This document shows positions 60,522-64,000 of a DNA stretch of 64,000 bases, piece after piece (position 1 is the stretch's first letter; every line of letters starts with the position of its first letter). The notes under the pieces were generated by a model that saw only the letters and a program-made list of their open reading frames with translations, ran no database searches and had not been told where the DNA came from. This stretch comes from Sphingomonas sp. CL5.1 (GTDB lineage Bacteria; Pseudomonadota; Alphaproteobacteria; Sphingomonadales; Sphingomonadaceae): contig NZ_CP050137.1 in assembly GCF_013344685.1 (NCBI RefSeq), forward strand, positions 2,349,001 through 2,413,000, in the 5' to 3' direction. The translations under genes were made by a program, and so were the position numbers.

Positions 60522-63245
60522 ATGACCGAACTGTCCAAGACCTTCGACCCCGCCGAAATCGAATCGCGCTGGTATGCGCATTGGGAGGGCAAGGGCCTGT
60601 TCCGCCCCGAACGGCCGGGCGCGGAGCCGTGGACGATCGTCAACCCGCCGCCGAACGTCACCGGCTCGCTGCACATCGGGCATGCGCTCGACAATACGTT
60701 GCAGGATATCCTGACGCGCCACGCGCGGCTGAAGGGCAAGGATGCGCTCTGGGTGGTCGGCACCGACCATGCCGGCATCGCGACGCAGATGGTGGTCGAG
60801 CGCCAGATGGCAGAGCGGCAGGAGAAGCGCACCGATTTCACCCGCGAGGAATTCGTCGCGAAGGTGTGGGAATGGAAGGCGCAGAGCGGCGGCGCGATCA
60901 CGCGCCAGCTCCGCCGGCTCGGCTGCTCGATGGACTGGGCGAACGAGCGGTTCACGATGGACGAGGGCTTCAGCAAGGCGGTGCTGAAGGTGTTCGTGGA
61001 CCTGCATCGGCAGGGCCTGATCTATCGCGACAAAAGGCTGGTGAACTGGGATCCCGGCCTCGGCACCGCGATCAGCGACCTCGAGGTCGAGACGCGCGAG
61101 GTGAACGGCAAGTTCTGGCACCTGCGCTATCCGCTGGCGGACGGCAGCGGCTTCATCTCGGTCGCGACGACGCGGCCGGAGACGATGCTGGCCGACATGG
61201 CCGTGGCGGTGAACCCGGAGGATGAACGCTACAAGGCGCTGATCGGCAAGCGCGTGAAACTGCCGATCACCGGCCGGCTGATCCCGATCATCGCCGACGA
61301 ACATGCCGATCCCGAGCTAGGATCGGGCGCGGTGAAGATCACGCCGGGCCATGATTTCAACGACTTCGAGGTCGGCAGGCGCGCCGGGATCGAGGCGCGC
61401 GACATGCTCAACATGCTCGATGCCAAGGCGCAGGTGACGCAGGTGGCGGACGGCCTGATCCCGGCCGATCTGATCGGCATCGACCGCTTCTGGGCGCGCA
61501 AGCAGGTGGTCGAGCGGCTGGAGGCGGAGGGCTTCCTGGAGCGTGTCGAGGATCGCGTGATCCAGACGCCCTACGGCGACCGTTCCGGCGAGGTGATCGA
61601 GCCGTGGCTGACCGACCAATGGTATGTCGATGCAGCGACGCTGGCGAAGCCGGCGATCGAGGCGGTCACCTCCGGCAAGACGCGCATCGTGCCGAAGACG
61701 TGGGAAAAGACCTATTTCAACTGGATGGACAACATCCAGCCGTGGTGCGTCTCGCGGCAATTGTGGTGGGGACATCGCATCCCGGCGTGGTTCGCGGATG
61801 ATGGCCGCATCTTCGTCGCGGAGAGCGAGGCGGACGCACAGGCGCAGGCCGGCGAGGGCGTGGCGCTGGTGCAGGACCCGGACGTGCTCGACACATGGTT
61901 CTCCTCCGCGCTCTGGCCGTTCGCGACGATGGGCTGGCCGGAGGATGCCGATCCCACGCTCCACGGCCGCTACCCCAATGACGTGCTGATCTCCGGCTTC
62001 GACATCCTGTTCTTCTGGGACGCCCGCATGATGATGCAGGGCCTGCATTTCATGAAGGACGTGCCGTTCCGCACGCTCTATCTGCACGGGCTGGTGCGCG
62101 CGGCGGACGGCGCGAAGATGTCCAAGTCGAAGGGCAATACCGTCGATCCGCTCGGGCTGATCGACAAATATGGTGCGGATGCGCTGCGCTTCTTCATGGC
62201 GGCGATGGAGAGCCAGGGCCGCGACATCAAGATGGATGAGAAGCGCGTCGAGGGTTATCGCAACTTCGCGACGAAGCTGTGGAACGCCAGCCGCTTCTGC
62301 CAGGCTAACGGCATCGGCGGATCGGCCACGCTGGAGCCGCCGGCGGCGAACGCGGCGGTCAACAAGTGGATCGTCGGCGAGTGCGTGAAGGCGATCCAGT
62401 CGGTCGATCTCGCGCTGGCGGAGCTGCGCTTCGACGCGGCTGCCAACGCCATCTACCACTTCGTGTGGAGCCAGTTCTGCGACTGGTATCTGGAGCTCAT
62501 CAAGAGTCAGATCGACGACGAGACGCGCGCCGTCGCGGGCTGGGTGCTCGATCAGGTGCTGGTGGTGCTGCATCCGTTCATGCCGTTCATCACCGAGGAA
62601 TTGTGGCATGCGCTCGCCCCCCGCGCGCATGAGCTGATCGTCGCGCAATGGCCGATGGTGGATGCGCGCGCGATCGATCCGGCGGCGGCGGCCGAGGTGG
62701 ACTGGCTGATCGATTTCCTTAGTACCCAGCGCGAGGTGAGAGCGGAGGTGAACGTGCCGCCGGGAGCGCGCCCGGCGCTCTACGTACTGGGACATCAGAC
62801 CGTAGCCGGTAGCGCCGATCCCGCGACCTTTCCTGATGCCTTGATTCACCGGTTCGATCGCTATCGCGCGACAATTAACCGGATGGGTCGCGTTGACGTG
62901 GTGACCTTCCTCAATACGGGAATGCGGTTCGATCTGAAGTCGGGCGAGCGAGAAAGTCGAGTCGGCGAGACTCCATTGCTGGGCAGTGGTGTTCAGTTTG
63001 TTGTGGGAGACGATACCTACTTCATTGCATTGGAAGGAACGATCGACCTCGACGCCGAACGCGCCCGCCTCGCCAAGTCGATCGCGGGCGCGGAGAAGGA
63101 GCGCGATGCTCTCGCCGCACGGCTCGGCAACGCGAGCTTTGTCGAGCGCGCCAAACCGGAAGCGGTGGAGAAGGCGCGCGCCGACCATGCCGACAAGGCG
63201 GCGGAGGCCGAGCGGCTCGCGGCGGCGCTGGCGCGGCTGGGGTGA
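60522..63245 (+). CDS. valS: Valyl-tRNA synthetase
   Basis: Class I synthetase, 907 residues. HIGH motif in [15 protein letters not shown] (about 46-60), the editing (CP1) domain in the first half with [15 protein letters not shown], and [12 protein letters not shown] in the second half; an anticodon-binding helical domain and a coiled-coil arm ([22 protein letters not shown]) close it. The gene is complete. A stretch of about 300 bases in the C-terminal third (about 62720-63045) has lower GC and codon use unlike the rest of the gene. Confidence 0.97.
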   Translation: MTELSKTFDPAEIESRWYAHWEGKGLFRPERPGAEPWTIVNPPPNVTGSLHIGHALDNTLQDILTRHARLKGKDALWVVGTDHAGIATQMVVERQMAERQEKRTDFTREEFVAKVWEWKAQSGGAITRQLRRLGCSMDWANERFTMDEGFSKAVLKVFVDLHRQGLIYRDKRLVNWDPGLGTAISDLEVETREVNGKFWHLRYPLADGSGFISVATTRPETMLADMAVAVNPEDERYKALIGKRVKLPITGRLIPIIADEHADPELGSGAVKITPGHDFNDFEVGRRAGIEARDMLNMLDAKAQVTQVADGLIPADLIGIDRFWARKQVVERLEAEGFLERVEDRVIQTPYGDRSGEVIEPWLTDQWYVDAATLAKPAIEAVTSGKTRIVPKTWEKTYFNWMDNIQPWCVSRQLWWGHRIPAWFADDGRIFVAESEADAQAQAGEGVALVQDPDVLDTWFSSALWPFATMGWPEDADPTLHGRYPNDVLISGFDILFFWDARMMMQGLHFMKDVPFRTLYLHGLVRAADGAKMSKSKGNTVDPLGLIDKYGADALRFFMAAMESQGRDIKMDEKRVEGYRNFATKLWNASRFCQANGIGGSATLEPPAANAAVNKWIVGECVKAIQSVDLALAELRFDAAANAIYHFVWSQFCDWYLELIKSQIDDETRAVAGWVLDQVLVVLHPFMPFITEELWHALAPRAHELIVAQWPMVDARAIDPAAAAEVDWLIDFLSTQREVRAEVNVPPGARPALYVLGHQTVAGSADPATFPDALIHRFDRYRATINRMGRVDVVTFLNTGMRFDLKSGERESRVGETPLLGSGVQFVVGDDTYFIALEGTIDLDAERARLAKSIAGAEKERDALAARLGNASFVERAKPEAVEKARADHADKAAEAERLAAALARLG

Positions 63246-63296
63246 CGGAGGCAATGCGGCGGGCTATGGCTCGCCCGAACGAAGGAAGGGTCGCAG

Positions 63297-64000
63297 GTGT
63301 CGGAAGCGGATGCAGCGCAAGGATCGCCCGCCGCCGCGCCGCGGCATCCGCACGGCCATTCGCATAACCTGACGACCGGGCCGATCGGCTCGGCGCTGCT
63401 GATGTTCGCGCTGCCGACACTGGCGTCGAACATCCTGCAATCGCTGAACGGCTCGATCAACGCGATCTGGGTCGGGCGCTTCCTTGGCGAAGGGGCGCTG
63501 GCCGCGACCTCCAACGCCAATATCATCATGTTCCTCACGTTCGGCGCGGTGTTCGGCTTCGGCATGGCGGCGACGATCATGGTCGGCCAGAGCTGGGGCC
63601 GGCGCGACGTGGAGGCGGCGCGGCGCGCGTTCGGCTCGGCGATCGGGCTGGTGCTGGCGACGGCGATCACCGTCTCGACGCTCGGCTGGATCTTCGCGCC
63701 GCAGATCCTCCGCCTGCTCGCGACGCCGCCGGGCGCGTTCGATCCGGCGCTGACCTATCTGCGCGTGATCTTCCTCGGCCTGCCGGCGTCGATGCTGCTG
63801 GTGCTGATGTTCATGGGGTTGCGCGGCACGGGCGATTCGGTGACGCCGCTGTGGTTCATGGGGCTGTGCGTCGTGCTGGACGCGGGGCTGAACCCGTTGC
63901 TCATCATCGGCGTGGGGCCTTTTCCCCGGCTCGGCATCGCGGGATCGGCCACGGCGACGCTGATCGCCAATGTCGTCGCGGTGACGGCGCTGGTGCTGCA
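63297..64000 (+). CDS. MATE-family efflux transporter (partial)
   Basis: About 234 residues of a MATE exporter running off the right edge. GTG start at 63297 with AAGGAAGGG seven bases before it. A His-rich N-terminal tail (HPHGHSHN) precedes the first membrane segment; LMFALPTLASNILQSLNGSINAIWVGRFLGEGALAATSN is the family's opening, and FGFGMAATIMVGQSWG and MGLRGTGDSVTPLWFMG are later signatures. This is a different MATE from the one at 12010. The C-terminal half is not in the window. Confidence 0.88.
   Translation, partial: MSEADAAQGSPAAAPRHPHGHSHNLTTGPIGSALLMFALPTLASNILQSLNGSINAIWVGRFLGEGALAATSNANIIMFLTFGAVFGFGMAATIMVGQSWGRRDVEAARRAFGSAIGLVLATAITVSTLGWIFAPQILRLLATPPGAFDPALTYLRVIFLGLPASMLLVLMFMGLRGTGDSVTPLWFMGLCVVLDAGLNPLLIIGVGPFPRLGIAGSATATLIANVVAVTALVL

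Noticed and set aside
1..64000. CRISPR arrays, insertion sequences, integrases, phage genes or rRNA
   Set aside because: No regularly spaced repeats, transposase-like or integrase-like proteins, phage structural genes or rRNA sequence were seen.

Overview
The window is a 64 kb stretch of chromosome from a high-GC alphaproteobacterium, most likely Sphingomonas or a close relative (Sphingomonadaceae). Pointers to this are a PEPxxWAMM-type sorting tail, a popZ-type (DUF2497) gene in a pcm-tolC-popZ-valS neighbourhood, a full Entner-Doudoroff operon, HPr-rel-A genes, and intergenic palindromes built on CTTCGACAGGCTCAG and CGTCATGCCGG. It reads as core chromosome. I saw no phage genes, transposase, integrase or CRISPR array. 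The first and last genes run off the window edges.

Layout. 1-2000: phosphate sensing (phoR, then pstS, with a PHO-box-like site in the end of phoR). 2065-4634: a four-gene, translationally coupled cassette of the uncharacterised HPr-rel-A type (Tat-exported small protein, PqqD-like protein, HprK-like kinase, nucleotidyltransferase). 4597-8903: VanZ-like protein, gph, glmU and glmS (UDP-GlcNAc supply). 8982-14878: HerA-like ATPase, M20 peptidase, MATE exporter and amidohydrolase. 14988-20172: vitamin B12 uptake (btuD, btuC, btuF, and btuB with a cobalamin riboswitch). 20295-21585: rpsF-rpsR-rplI. 21784-29130: a glycosyltransferase, fabD, fabG, a GT87 gene on the other strand, acpP, fabF and mltG, with a different palindromic repeat in each of three spacers. 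29220-33447: purF, an SDR, proB and an epimerase. 33505-34134: a PEP-CTERM-type exported protein.

34257-41517 is one long minus-strand run: marR, a stand-alone SH3 domain, argC, zwf, pgl, edd, glk and eda. It makes every enzyme from glucose to pyruvate plus glyceraldehyde-3-phosphate and may be a single transcription unit. 41642-45767: secG, pyrG and a two-component system. 45905-51696: an RND efflux operon in the order pump, adaptor, outer-membrane factor. 51662-54623 (minus): PepSY protein, DUF2271, DUF4198 and ApbE, probably a flavin- or metal-linked cell-envelope module, preceded by a palindrome that could be a Fur-type box. 54758-54831: tRNA-Cys. 54963-64000: pcm, a TolC-type protein, popZ, an S9 peptidase, a small exported protein, valS and a partial MATE exporter.

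The best candidate for undescribed biology is the HPr-rel-A cassette at 2065-4634. Its kinase and PqqD-like parts resemble the accessory genes that phosphorylate lasso peptides, but no cyclase, leader peptidase or obvious lasso precursor is present. Next in interest are the PepSY/DUF2271/DUF4198/ApbE operon with its palindrome and the possible eight-gene MarR-headed sugar operon.
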